A stretch of 64,000 nt of DNA. It comes from Hyperoplus lanceolatus. Taxonomy: Eukaryota; Chordata; Actinopteri; Uranoscopiformes; Ammodytidae. The stretch lies in contig CM049410.1 of the NCBI GenBank assembly GCA_026929865.2, forward strand, positions 20,237,501-20,301,500, in the 5' to 3' direction. Both the position numbers and the translations under genes were made by a program. How positions within the stretch are numbered: the first letter of the stretch is position 1; each line of letters begins with the position of its first letter. The notes beneath the pieces are model-generated. The model was given only the letters and a program-made list of their open reading frames with translations, did no database searches and had not been told where the DNA came from. Positions 47,363 to 59,313 of this stretch are shown piece after piece.

Positions 47363-50300
47363 AGGGAGCTGCTGGAAGAAGAGCTTATTGAGTATATTCA
47401 AATTGTAGTTTTGTTGAACTCAATAAAAGTCATGACACATTAAGGGTTTTGGATGGCGGTGCTAGAGGAAAGGTGGTTGGACTACCATCACATCGAGAGA
47501 CATCCTCTGGGGAACATGAATATCCTCTGCTAATAAAGCTGTGTGTTTGGAATATTTTGTTCCCCTCTTGGTCATCCTCTGTGCACCCTCTCTCTCCCCT
47601 GACGTGCTGCTCTGTCCCGCTGTTTCTGAGCAGTATGGGCAAAACAAGTATTTCACAATAAATGAATCCTGGCATGCTGTGAGTGGATGTATCCCAATAC
47701 AGCTGGGCACCTGACCCACTCACCTTTTCTACAGCAGATTGGCCTGAAAAAACCCATAGGACAATAAAATAGGGATTATTCAGGGGGACCGGGATCAATA
47801 ACTCTGGCTGGACTAACACCTGGAGGGGATGGGCCTCTCAAATGAAAGCCAATTACAGACTGTTCTGCCTTTGGCCTCTGGGTGAGGGAGAGAACAAGCC
47901 GATTTCATTGTCTTAATCGCATCCTGCGCTTTCCTGGCACTGAATCATTTTAGCGTTTAAATTGTTATTTTTACTTTTTCATATACGTGACATTAGTGCT
48001 AAAAAGGAGTGAGGCTCATTGTTGACTGAACTTGTTCAATATGTTTGTCACAACCAACCTTTCCTCACACACCTGTAGCGGGAAAACAATATTAACGATG
48101 GCCGCGCTACATTTAGCTGTCTCAGTATTCCATGCCAATGAGCCAGCATGGACAATACCAGGACATTAGTACTGAAGTACTGAAATGGAATTGAGCGATT
48201 AATTAATGCTATTAGTTACTGTCTAGAAAGGTATATTTTCAGTAATGTGCATTGACTGTATTGTAGATTGCAATACTAGCCTGAAGGTGGAAAACACAAA
48301 ATAATTGAGTGATTAATCTTTAGATTGTTAAATCAGTTTTCTTTCTTGATTAATCTTCCCTGAAATGCATCGGTAGCGGTAGTTAACTTCACCTTGGAAT
48401 ATTTATTTACACAGCAGGCTTGTACCTTCGACTTGTCGTCAAAAATCAAATATTTTCTAGCACATGATGACTCAGCCTGGACAGTGACCGTTAATACAAA
48501 CTATCAGGAGTGAGGACCCTAAAACCTGAGCAGCAGAATGGGATTCAGCCCTCATCAAGTAGGCTATATGCCTTTCCTATTGTGGCATATCAAAATGTCT
48601 TAAATTAAAAAGACAGTGATTCAATAATGTGCTGCACGCATTTGCAGATGTTTTAAATGAAACATTATATCATACTGCAATTGGTTAAATACCTTTTATA
48701 TAAGTAAAATAATATTAATAATACATCTCTGTGAATCTCTAAATCTATTTGGATTGTATATGTACTCATTTTGAATGACCACTACCTTTGTAATTTTGTT
48801 AATGTTTTTAGTTTGAAAATTACAAGATATATTGAAGCTGAGCTGATAGTCATCATTTTCAACCTTGGTTGAAAAAATCCTTATTGAGATGTGAACTAGA
48901 TTTTTGTCTTTTCTGGAGGACTTCTATGGTAAAATAATGTAAATTAAAATGTAAGATCTATCCTAGTGAGATACCCACACTATAGCTAAAGCAATAAAAT
49001 ATATTTTAGATGACTTCAAACCTCCATATCAGTCCATACCCTCTCATTTACTCAGAGTGGTTGGGGGCCTGGGCCTATCCCAGCATGCGTATAGTGAACA
49101 CTGCTGGAGAGGTCGCCAGTCTATTACTGTAAGGAAGAATCCCAGAGCCCCTCTTCTCGACACAACACTGTCAACACTTTGACTAGAGGCAATGAATTTA
49201 TGCGCTGCCACCTACACTTAGCTACTTCCGAAGAATTTCAATGTCTTGGCATGCCGAGGATGCAAAATGAAGAAAATAGCGTAATTTCAGTCACAATGGT
49301 CAGATGAGTCTCATTCGCTAATCAGTGGGAGTGTTGTTGTTAATTAAGTAGAATGCAGAGGCGGTTCAGTCCAAATGATCACTTTTTTTTTACACAATTT
49401 ATCCTTCAGTTTCTGTTGCGGTGACAAAGCAACTTATAAGACCCAAAATACAAATATACAAAGTGCAATGATATCTTAAGTATAAGTATTTGCTGATTTG
49501 AATAGGTAAGAATGCACTGCCTCAGTATGAGTGCCATAATTGTTTTGTTATTCCTGAGTGCAGTTTGTTCTTCCCTGTCGGAATTAATGAGAGCGGAGGT
49601 TTTGTCTTTTCCCCTCATTCCCTAATTTTGATTAGGTGCAGATGTTCCATTTACATTCATCAGATTCCTCTCTTACCAATACCTCTGTTTTCGTTGCCAT
49701 CGCACTCTGATTATTGCTCAGATTCATATGTTGAAAAAAGGGTACACAGGAATAGTCAGTTCAGAATATGTAGCAGCCTGCAGAGTGAGACTGCATGCTA
49801 ATTTTAATAATGGCACTTACTTCCTTCTCCGTGTGATTCATCTATGGGAATTATAGAGATTTCTTTTTTGACTAATGGAAGAGAGAAAAATATTAAAGTA
49901 TTCAATAAGTATTCAGAGAACTCTTTGAATGCTTTTGGCGCATGACGGAAAGTATCGTTTCCCAATGTATTGCAATCGAAGTAATTTAAAATCATGACGC
50001 TGCTGCTGATTTCATTCTCCTCTGCGCCACAGTCATGTCACATGTCAAAGGCTGCAAATTGAGTTGATAAGTCTAAAAAAAAAAACTTTTTCAGAATTTG
50101 TAACTCATACGGATAAAAGTCGACTCTTCTAAAGGCATACCACCATCAAAAACTTTATAAATTGACGGCTATAGTGTCTTTATAGTGGTTTTAAATCCAG
50201 GTCTTCAAGAGAGCTGAACATCAATTTTCATTCTAAATATGTGGGCGTTAACAAATAAATATAATGCTGTTGGACATAATTAGATAGTGATTTATTAAAT

Positions 50301-51544
50301 AAAATCTTTCCCAATCTTCTGAAATGATGTAACTATCAGGGCAATCATGGCAGCTTCCAGAGACTTTCTGATTGCGGGACAGATTAGAGGACTCTAGTAT
50401 CAGTATGCATCAGAGCCTCTTCCAGGAAATAACAAGTGCCATAGCAATCAGACACACGTCCCCCGGGAAAGAAAAAAAAGAGGAAAGAGTCCCTGTGATT
50501 GCAGCGTTTTGAGATCAAAACACAGCTCAGAGAGAACGTAGCTATATGGTGAATTCCCAACTAGGACAAAATCACCAACAAAGTGCAAGAGAATGGAGTG
50601 TAGCATTAGTTGTCATCTCAGCATGTCAGCTGACAGCCAGCTTCCGCCCCTAGCACACCATTGGCCATACACTCAAGGCGCGCCATATTTAATCTGTGCT
50701 AGCCTGCTCACCCCACCACCTCCTTGTTTACTGTATTTGTCATCAATGTAATTTCTGTTGTCATTGACGCTTGTTCTGTTCTACACCCTTGATGCAGATC
50801 TCCTCACCTGTCGGTAATCCATGTAACTCATGGAGGTCAGAGGGATGGCTCTCTCTGCCTTAAAGCTTTCCACTTGTGCGCGTGGAGGGTGTGGAGATCC
50901 TGGATCAGAACCATACCGCCAAAAATAATTACTGCAAAGTATTCTGCTAATTGAAATAAACTTCTATTTTGACTAAAGTATTCCTGACAGAAAAGTAATT
51001 CACAGTGTGCTCAGGATCTTGTAGTGACACATAGAAAAGCATCACAGCAGCAGGATATCATTCTCTGCCCTCAAACGAAAATGTTTAATTGAAATTAAAA
51101 CATTGAAAACTTTGATGTAACTGTTAGTACTGTCGTTTTATATACTTATACGTAACACTAAAAGCCCCACATTGAAACCAACTTTCAAATTTTATAAATG
51201 AATTACTGGTTCTCAACCATTTTTGTTGTGCATTTTAATGCCAGGGTTGACTCTGCACTGTGCCAGGAATTTGGTCGCGTTTATTGTATTATCTACACCT
51301 GTGCTTTTGGCATTGTGAAGTCAAAATGTATTTCATAAAAAAGGCCTGTTGTTTTATTCACCTCCATATTTATACACAGACCAATGCAAAAACAACATTA
51401 ATGCTTGCTTGTTAAAATCAAATGTTTCTCAATTGTTTTAATCATGTTTTGTGAAAATGTTAATTTTATTGAATGAATCACTGATCAACTTCATGTTGTT
51501 TATAAGGAAGACAAACATAAACAAAGGAAAATTTGATTTACATG
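47363..51544. other. Intergenic, no gene recognised
   Basis: Unique DNA including the candidate block at 49200-49400. The 129-codon minus-strand frame at 47430-47819 shows no domain. No mobile element ends found. Confidence 0.5.
49200..49400. other. Candidate conserved non-coding element
   Basis: Block with ATAGCGTAATTTCAGTCACA, CATTCGCTAATCAGTGGGAG and TTGTTAATTAAGTAG. Repeat-free, no open frame of note. Confidence 0.25.
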
Positions 51545-51904
51545 TAGGGGAGAGTGGCCTAAGTTGTGCCACCCCTTGTTTCTAGAAAACCGTGGAAGAA
51601 ATTGGAAATGTGACCACATATTTAAGAAGAGCCATCCATTTGACTCATCCTGTAAAGAAGGAATAAGATATAAGCACATTTAAGCTCAAAAAACTGTGTT
51701 TTGCCTTTCAAAGTAAAATTTCCATGAAGGTTTTTTGATTATTGTGTCTGAACAATTATAGACAAGTTTGAAAACATTTGACACATGTTTTAGTGATTTG
51801 GTATGCTACATTTTGAGTCTATATAGTTATCACGATGTCAGCCCTAAATTGCTGCATCGTGCCTATTATCCAAAATTCTGGGGATGGGGTGATTTGTGCC
51901 AAAG

Positions 51905-52245
51905 GGCCTAGGTGAGTTATAAGTAAGTAAGTAAGTAAGTAAAATGTATTTATAAAAACACATTTATGACCGTTTGCACTGTCCAAAGTGCTGTACATAG
52001 TGCATTCAGTAGATAAACAATGAAGGTAAAATAACAATAACCAAAATAAAAGACGTAAAGCCCATACATCCACATTAACACAGATAGTAGTGCAGAGGTA
52101 AGATAGTTAATGGGGAGGAAACACCAGGGTGTACATATGGGTTTTGAGCCTTGATTTAAAGGCAGAAATGTAGGGGGAATCGCATTTGTCAGGTGGCAGT
52201 TGGTTCCACAAGCACGGAGCAACTAGTGCAAAGTACATTTCTGAG
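51905..52245. mobile_element. LINE-like fragment inside the pogo-like element
   Basis: A TAAG microsatellite (51920-51943) is followed by AAATGTATTTATAAAAACAC and CCAAAGTGCTGTACA, then a GGCAGTTGGTTCCACAAG block. This order resembles the 3' parts of fish L2-like LINEs as I remember them. It interrupts the pogo-like sequence, which resumes near 52247. The class call is tentative. Confidence 0.4.
51920..51943. repeat. TAAG tetranucleotide repeat
   Basis: About six TAAG units at the left edge of the LINE-like fragment, which is where such LINEs often end in a short tandem repeat. Confidence 0.9.
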
Positions 52246-52260
52246 AGTTGTGCCAGTGGC

Positions 52261-52411
52261 ATGGCTGTATACGCTGGTCACCAAAAGAAAGTGATTGTCT
52301 ACAGTAGCTCAGAAGAGAGTGACATCTCAATTCCACTTAACGACACCACTGATGAGAGTTCAGATGGCCAGAAAGATGATGATGGTGACTTTGTCATTGT
52401 GAGCTTTGCAG
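52261..52411 (+). pseudogene. pogo-like transposase C-terminal exon remnant
   Basis: The frame contains KKVIVYSSSEESDISIPLN, an acidic Ser/Asp stretch (DESSDGQKDDD) and GDFVIVSFAGK, followed by a splice donor GT at 52412. An acidic patch followed by GDFV(I/L)V-x-FAGK is how I remember the tails of pogo/CENPB-type transposases in animals. The remainder of the protein is gone. The class is inferred jointly with the TA-flanked inverted ends. Confidence 0.55.
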
Positions 52412-52971
52412 GTAAAACCACCTAGATCTGCTAGGCCTTGTTTAAGAAAATTGTCCTTCAATCTTGGTCAACTATTTACTTTATTTACTTTAAATACACC
52501 TTAAATAAGTGATTGTCTAATGGATTTGTCTTGCATTACAGTTTATGAGATATATATCAATGGCACAATTCACCCCATGGTATTCTCTCCAACCGCACAA
52601 CTTACACCACACCGGGGGCAAGTTGTGCAACAAGACAACTTTTTTTCCGAAAGCTATATTTCTTCTACAGTTTATTCCAGATCCAAAGTTTTTATTGCCA
52701 GGGATGCACAACACCCTGAAATATATGTACATATTTGAGTTGGAGACTTTACTGTCAAGGCCTTACTTTAAAGCAGGGCCGGCGGTAGCCAGGGGCCAGG
52801 GTGGGCTGTGCCCACCCAACCAAAAAAAAATATATATATATATATTTTTTTTTAGGTGGAAGTCCAGATCCACTATCGGACGGACCTGTTAATTCGCTGT
52901 CCAAGAAAATGTCAAATAAAAGGACAGCCTGCCTCCAAGTTACCCACCCGTTTATAGTGGTCACTGGTCAT

Positions 52972-53725
52972 CAGAGCAAGCCCGAGGCATAAGCGGAATG
53001 AGCGGTAGTTTAGGGTCCCGACTGCCAGGAGGCCCCCCCAATTTCTTTTATTTATTTATTTATTTTTTTAGTTTGTGTGTTTGATATCAACATCATATTA
53101 TGAAATTTAAATTATCATACAATAAAAGGAATACAATGTTTTGGTAGATAGTTATTAGCTTAATAATTGAATCAGTTCATCTGGGAGGTAATCCGAGGTT
53201 AACTGATCACATCACATTCAAGTCCATGGCATGCACAGTGTGTATTGAGTTTATTTAAAAATATTTGAAAATGGGGCTGCCCTCAGTATACTGTAGTCTA
53301 TAGCCTATTTCAGCCTCGTCTGTGGAAAAAAAGATAACTGGACAACAGAGTTATTCTGCTTCGTTCCTCTCACTGCATTTAAATTAATTCATTATATTAC
53401 AGAAAAATATGTCCCGTAAAAGAAAAAGAGCACCAAGCCCATCACAGACGACCCTGCATACTATTTTATTTCAAATGTATATTTCTATGGAAAATCCATG
53501 TGTCTTTCTTCAATAGCTTCAAATTCATCCGACCCAGTGTCTCCAAATTATTTGTTCACACAAAATTCCTCAGATTTAGCCTCTTAATCTTCCTCTCAAA
53601 GGGCACCAGATTCATGCATTTCACTTTAAAAAGGTAAAAAAAAATCTCGTGGCCTCGGCTGGCTACTATTTTCACCCAGCTGGACATCAGAGGCAATAGT
53701 GGAAAGTAGTGTGTATAGTATATAG
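52972..53725 (+). mobile_element. hAT family-1 fragment, 3' truncated, nested in hAT family 2
   Basis: It starts CAGAGCAAGCCCGAGGCATA and is collinear with the reverse complement of 25386-22560, but lacks both insertions found there. It ends without a recognisable second terminus, so it is truncated or its end has decayed. It carries the 35-codon frame (53409-53516). Its junctions document the empty sites for the TTAA element (53576-53579) and for the inner hAT (53111-53118). Confidence 0.85.
53409..53516 (+). pseudogene. 35-codon basic frame of hAT family 1, second copy
   Basis: The frame starts MSRKRKRAPSPSQTT and ends MENPCVFLQ before TAG. It is the same length as the frame at 23751-23858, with 25 of 35 residues identical. 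It may be the first coding segment of a hAT transposase, with the RKRKR cluster as nuclear targeting signal. Nothing catalytic follows. Confidence 0.4.
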
Positions 53726-54161
53726 CTCTGGACTACCACCATCCAGGTTGCCCAGTCCCAAAGCTTTCTCTTCAATCAGCTCAGGCTGCCTACAGTTAAT
53801 ACTGCGATTAAGAAAAATAGATACATTATGTTGTATATAATGTATATTATATGTTATTCATAAACATTTTGGGAAAAAAACGTGCAAGAATCAAATCTCC
53901 CACACAGCAACACTCAACGTTTATTTGCATATTGTGTTCAACACAATTCACAGTAAATGTGCCAAAAAGCAGACGCAGAGATCTTACAAGGGCAAAAAAT
54001 TTCGGCTCGCGCGCTGCGCGCGCGCTCGCATCTTCGTTCTCCCTGGAAAGTGTGCCCACCTAAAATTTCTACAGGCCCACCCAAGTCTGACTTTCTAGAA
54101 CCGGGCCTGCTTTAAAGTCACTTTGAGTGAAAAGTTGCACAACTTAGGCCACTCTCCCCTA

Positions 54162-57100
54162 CATGTTTCTCAATGGTTTTAGTGTGTGTATATGTATAAA
54201 TATCAAATGCAATTTTGAAATGTGCAAATAGATTCCCCGTATTTAATAGAGGCAAAATAATTTACATGCTTCTTTTCAATGTTGGTGAAAGGAAATGAGC
54301 GGATCCGGTCCATTGTTAGTTTGTTAAAAGGGGGTGCCTCACCTCTGAATTGAGTGGGGTGAACAAATTCATAAAGGTACAAGGGGGAAAATAATTAAAG
54401 CTTAAAAGCCTTTTATCTTCCTCAAGAATGGAACCATTGATTTCTTTTCTTCCCCGCTCAGCCGCCTCTCGTTTGTACTGCGCTATCAGAGGACTCTTTG
54501 TTTGGCAGAGGAAGGACCTGAGATGAGGGGAAGAAACAGGTAGGCTCATTAACGCCAGAAGCAAAAAGTTCCAGGGAACAAGAGTCATGTGACCTGTGTG
54601 GGCGCCACGTCTCATATATTCTAGAGTGTGAAAAGCTCTTTCATTTGCTCTCTCACTTTCATATCGTAATGAGCCGTTCGCTCTCTCCTGCTCCAACAGC
54701 TAGTATACGCTCAGCAGTTCCTTCTCCTTCTTCTCTCCACTGCTAGAAGTGTTGACTGCTGGTCCCTGTGACCTGCCTCGGCACAGTGCTCATTTGAAGG
54801 ATCCTTTACTTGTTCTGCTTGACGATCACTGCTGCCGCTGCGCCCCGTGTATTAATGAGCGGGTCTTCTCGGCTCCTCAGAATCATCCATCAGCATAAAT
54901 ATCCCCTTAACAAGAGTGAAGAGCTTCAGCCCGTCAGCATGAAGGCGCTCATAGATCACAGGCTTCCACACACACCCCTTGGTAGAAACATGACAGATTC
55001 ATTCTCAATGCTCTTTCTTAGTGTGAGGTGAATTAGTATATCATCATATTAAAATACATTTTGAAGTTTCAATTGCAATGGTGTACATCCACCCTAGACA
55101 GTGCTGGTCACTGTACACATCGATGGAGGATGCGCTTGGCCTTGTTCTATCATCCCCCAAAGCAGCTTAATAACCCAGCCCAAACTCTTCATTATATTGG
55201 CTTATTTGATCTTTGATCTCCGTGCAGATCTCCTTTTAGAGCCTCTGTAGATGCTCCGGTCTTCATAACTGACCACCCATATCCAATTAAATCTTGAATT
55301 TGACAAGAGCTGAGGAACTTTTGGTGTTCACTCTCCCTCAAGAACTTCAAACCGGAGGCCTTAGTCTTGCTCTGCTGACGGCTGAACTCTGTCTACCATG
55401 TCCAGGGTTTAGAGAGACTCCATTGCTTAGTTTAGAAGAAAAAAGATGGCGGGCAGGGTGTTTATTTACAAAAAGTGATCTTTCAGATATTTTTCGGAAT
55501 GTCTTGAAATTAAATAAATATTTCTGGCTTATATTGCACCTCAAGGATGATCTTTTTATGGCTTACACTGTTGCTCTTCCAGTGAAGAAAACCAGGAACA
55601 ACATAAACAAATGTGTTTTGGGATTACACTGATCTTTTTTCACAGCAATATCTACTGTAACTGCTATGCTGTGTCCCCTAAATAATTTGTTTGTTCAGGC
55701 TCAACATAAACCCTGGGGTAAAGCCTCAGTTCTGTGATCAGCATACTGCGGCCGCCCTGTTTTCTCGACTGTGAGCTTGGAGCTCAGTCGGTGTAGTTTT
55801 TGAAATACCTATTATTCCCCACATAATAAACACTTTTTTTGATGGACAGCAGGGGATTTTGGACATTGATACATCCTGAGCTGCCATTCAGCTGAATTTA
55901 TTATTTTTCAAATGACTCAAATATAAGCTTATTTCAATGTTGTGTGCGGTCAGAGGAGTTGAAACTTCATAACATGGCTTCCTCCTTGAATTTCATGATT
56001 GATGCTGTGATGTTATTTTCAAAGATAACAGTGCCACACAACCATGCAGGAAGCACAACTCATGCTTTACGATGACAAATCTGGTATCCAAAATATATTA
56101 CATTTCTATCAAAAGTTTCAAATTTTGATGGATTATCAACCAACAATATCTCTGTTGAACGGCCTCCAAAGTAGACCATATAATTATGTAGCCATGCTTG
56201 TTGCGGGGTTCTAGTGGTGACAGCCAGTCGGTCCTTCACTTTTGTTGCAAATAAATTGCAGTATGAAGGCAGCTAAAGCAGCACTGTAAACATCTATTGA
56301 TGTCTGAGGTGAGTCGAGCAAAGTAAAGCAGAATGATTACTTCTTTGTTGATTGTTGAAGTTCATTGCATTTTTACAAAAGCAGTAATGAGCAGCTCCCA
56401 TGTCGTGTACAGAGTGCGAGGCAGGTTGCATGTGGATTGGCTTCAGCTGTCACCTAAATTAATTGGCAGTATACAGTAGTTTGTTAAGGAAAGAAAATGT
56501 AAGTGAACCAAGGAAACTTCAAACACAGGAGGAGAACGTGGAGGAAGAAGAAGAAGAGGACCAAATTTATCTAATGAAATTTGTGCAACATTAGTGGACC
56601 ACCCGCCGTAGCTGTGCAAGGGTGGATTAGACATTCAAGGCGGTTCTTCCAACGTTGTCTGTGATGTGGATGCAATTCTCTGGCCAGATCCAGCTAGGCA
56701 AAGAGATAATGTCTATTTTCTATACTGTTTTTTCTGTTTTCTTTATCAAATTTAATTTTTATTTGTATCATTATTTCTTTCATTTTTAACCTGTACTGGA
56801 TACAGTGTTTTTGTGTGTTGTTGTTTGCTGGAATAGCAGTGTTATGCACACTACTGCAGACATGTTTTGTTGTGATTCTCCATGATGACTGATTTAGGTT
56901 CATGATGATACACTGTAATCACGGTCAAAGCTGGGAGCAAGGAAGTGGAAAAAAGCTTTCAAATGAAGCCTTTTACCTCCTGTCATATTTGCAACCGAGC
57001 TCCTGCCACAAAGGTTATAGGTGTCATGGCCTATTGAGATTGCTTTTAGTGGATTTCTGCTCCTTTCCTCCCAGTGTGATGGGTGGAAAATGGTGAGGAA

Positions 57101-57581
57101 AGACATCTAGACCAAGCATTTACTGTTAACTGTATTCAATACCTGAAATATACTGTCAAAGAACTATATCACTGGAAATCTCACCAGCAAACATCACATG
57201 GTTTGATTTGCCAGTATACTGAAAAGAGAAACAAAGATAGGGCAACCTAGCTTATAGCTAACTCAGGTACTGCATTAACTCTGGTACTGCATTATCCCTG
57301 TAAAATAAACCATTAAATAAATACTTACACAACAGCATTGGTTCAGAAAATGCAAGGTAGCAGACGTAATGTACGTGAAAGGGGATGATAGGTTTTTTAG
57401 TCTATGTTGGTGCACAATCACTAGCTGTGCAAGCTCAGCTGATCTGTATTAAAATGTATCTTTGGTGCACTGGCTATTATAGCACACGTGTCATCATGAT
57501 GGGCAACAAAATCTAAAACAGGTTGGATAAAAAAAAAATCCATGTGCTCAAAGTCAAACTCTAAATGTGTTCAGGAGAAAA
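54162..57581. other. Intergenic, no gene recognised
   Basis: Includes the candidate block at 54290-55020. The frame 55294-55632 has no domain. No mobile element ends found until Tc1-like copy C. Confidence 0.5.
54290..55020. other. Candidate conserved non-coding element
   Basis: Repeat-free block with AAAATAATTAAAGCTTAAAA, a CATTTGC/CATTTG pair and CGTATTAATGAGCGGG. A 126-codon minus-strand frame (54316-54696) has no recognisable domain and is probably chance. Confidence 0.28.
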
Positions 57582-57735
57582 TACACTCAACAAAAATATA
57601 AACGCAACACTTTTGTTTTTGCTCCCATTTTTCATGAGATGGACTTAAAGATCTAAAATTAATTTCAGATACACAATTGTACCATTTCTCTCAAACATTG
57701 TTCACAAATCTGTCTAAATGTGTGATAGTGAGCAC

Positions 57736-58910
57736 TAGGGATGAGCCCGAATCCGAATATGTATTCGGATAAGCACGGATAATGAGTTAGATACGGATAC
57801 AGATAATTTCCGAATAGTCCCGTTATTATTCGGGGATTTTTTTATTATGCGCTTAATTGACGCAGCGCGTTCCGCCTCAATGACACAACAGGTAGAATGA
57901 CACTAACAGCTGTTCTGCGGTGGACATGAGAGGACCGGGCGCGTCCCGTGACCCGCGGTCTCTCTCTTTTTATCCACTGATAAACGCAGCGCGTTCGCCT
58001 TTTCCCTCGAATAGAAGGTTCCAGCAGTCGCATTCGCTGCCGTTTTTATTTGAGTTTCCTCGTAACCCGCTGCTATGGCAGAGAAGAGACGAACCGATGG
58101 AATATGCTGCACCCCGAGTCACCGTCAGCCCTTCCCCGATGTAGGCTATTTACATTCTCTAGGCCTACTGCTTAAACTCTTTTAAACATCACAACGTTTC
58201 CATCAAACTGATGCTTAGGACCTGTACTTTTTCAGCTGTCAATCAGTGCGTAGACGCCTAGGCCTACTTCAGGACCTATACAATAAAAATCGGAAACTGC
58301 AAATTTGACACATTGAAATCACATATGGCTTTGTGGAAAGGCTAAAATATTATTTAGGGTTTATGAGATTGGCACGTTGATACAGATTGTTCCTAAACCT
58401 TAGTTTAGTAAAACAAATGTAAAAAAAGAGCGATAGGGAGAGATAGCGATAAAAAAATCATGAAATACAGCTGTATTTTCCCCAGTTAAAGGGAGACCTT
58501 AATTAAGTTAAAAGTAAAACACTGGCCCTCATTTACTAACAGTGAGAAGCCTATGCACAGATTTGGGCTGTTATTTATCAATATTTTCGTTCCCTGAATT
58601 TCTTCGTATTATGAGAACAAAGAAGAGAGAGATGAAAAGGTAGAAATATATCTGACTTTTTGACTTATATTTCAACATTACATCAATTTGATGCTTTGAA
58701 GGGACAACAATTGCATTGACAATGAATGTTAGTTTAGAAAATCAATGTAGGTGTGACTTCCTTTAATGTAGGCTAATGTAAAAGAAACTTCCGGGATACG
58801 CCACGCCCACTTCTTCTTGTGTATCCGGATACAGATACAGATACAGATAATTTTGTTGGTTGAACAGATACAGATACAGATACAGATAATGACGTCTCCG
58901 CACACCCCTA
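57736..58910. mobile_element. Non-autonomous hAT element inserted in Tc1-like copy C
   Basis: A 1175-bp insertion flanked by the 8-bp target duplication GTGAGCAC (57728-57735 and 58911-58918), a length typical of hAT elements. The termini are TAGGGATGAGC and GCACACCCCTA; the second reads TAGGGGTGTGC inverted. Subterminal repeats of GATACA/ACAGAT units lie near both ends (57785-57805 and 58825-58890), with a palindrome CCGAATATGTATTCGG at the left. I see no transposase domain inside, so this is a non-autonomous copy. Confidence 0.88.
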
Positions 58911-59064
58911 GTGAGCACTTCTGCTTTGCTGAGATAATCCATCCCACCTCACAGGTGTGCCACATCAAGATGCTGATCTGACATCATGATTAGTGCACAG
59001 GTGTGCCTTAGACTGTCCACAATAAAAGGCCACCCTGAAATGTGCAGTTTTGTCTCACAGCAAA

Positions 59065-59313
59065 ATGCCACTGATGCCACAAGCATTGAGGGAGCGTGCA
59101 ATTGGCATGCTGACAGCAGGAATGTCAACCAGATCTGTTGCTCGTGCATTGAATGTTCATTTCTCCACCATAAGCCGTCTCCAGCAACTTCGCACAGCCA
59201 TTGAAGAGGAGTGGACCAACATTCCACAGGCCACAATTGACAATCTGATAAACTTTATGCGAAGAAGATGTGTTGCACTGCATGAGGCAAATGGTGGTCA
59301 CACCAGATACTGA
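59065..59313 (+). pseudogene. Tc1-type transposase remnant, N-terminus fused to C-terminus (copy C)
   Basis: An 82-residue frame from the ATG of MPLMPQALRER, uninterrupted, ending ANGGHTRY. The residues retained are the first helix-turn-helix of the DNA-binding region and the last ~42 residues of the transposase. The catalytic centre is missing. The join lies inside CTCCAGCAACTT at about 59178, where a short CCA overlap could have mediated the deletion. AATAAA follows at 59339-59344. Confidence 0.85.

Larger units (their letters stand above)
52774..54109. mobile_element. hAT element (family 2) inserted in the pogo-like element
   Basis: A 1336-bp element with 8-bp duplication CTTTAAAG (52766-52773 and 54110-54117). 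Ends are CAGGGCCGGCGGT and, inverted, CAGGCCCGGTTCT. GGGTGGGC...GTGCCCACC-type sequence is shared by both subterminal regions. It is itself interrupted by a family-1 hAT fragment (52972-53725). No transposase is seen in its own sequence. The AT-run at 52826-52855 and the GCGCGC run near 54005-54025 are simple sequence. Confidence 0.88.
51547..54159 (+). mobile_element. pogo-like TA-flanked element, copy 2, with nested insertions
   Basis: A 2613-bp span between TA at 51545-51546 and 54160-54161. The 23-bp inverted ends are perfect, starting GGGGAGAGTGGCCTAAGTTG. The empty target would read ACATG-TA-CATGT, a palindrome. A transposase tail exon (52261-52411) lies inside. A hAT (52774-54109) occupies the right part and a LINE-like stretch (about 51905-52245) the left part. 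The first seven terminal bases match copy 1 at 46165. Confidence 0.8.

Noticed and set aside
47430..47819. 129-codon minus-strand open frame
   Set aside because: No domain and no evidence of splicing or repeat membership.
48045..48066. GTTTGTCACAACCAACC-like motif resembling the pogo-like internal repeat
   Set aside because: Single short match outside any TA-bounded element. Most likely coincidence.
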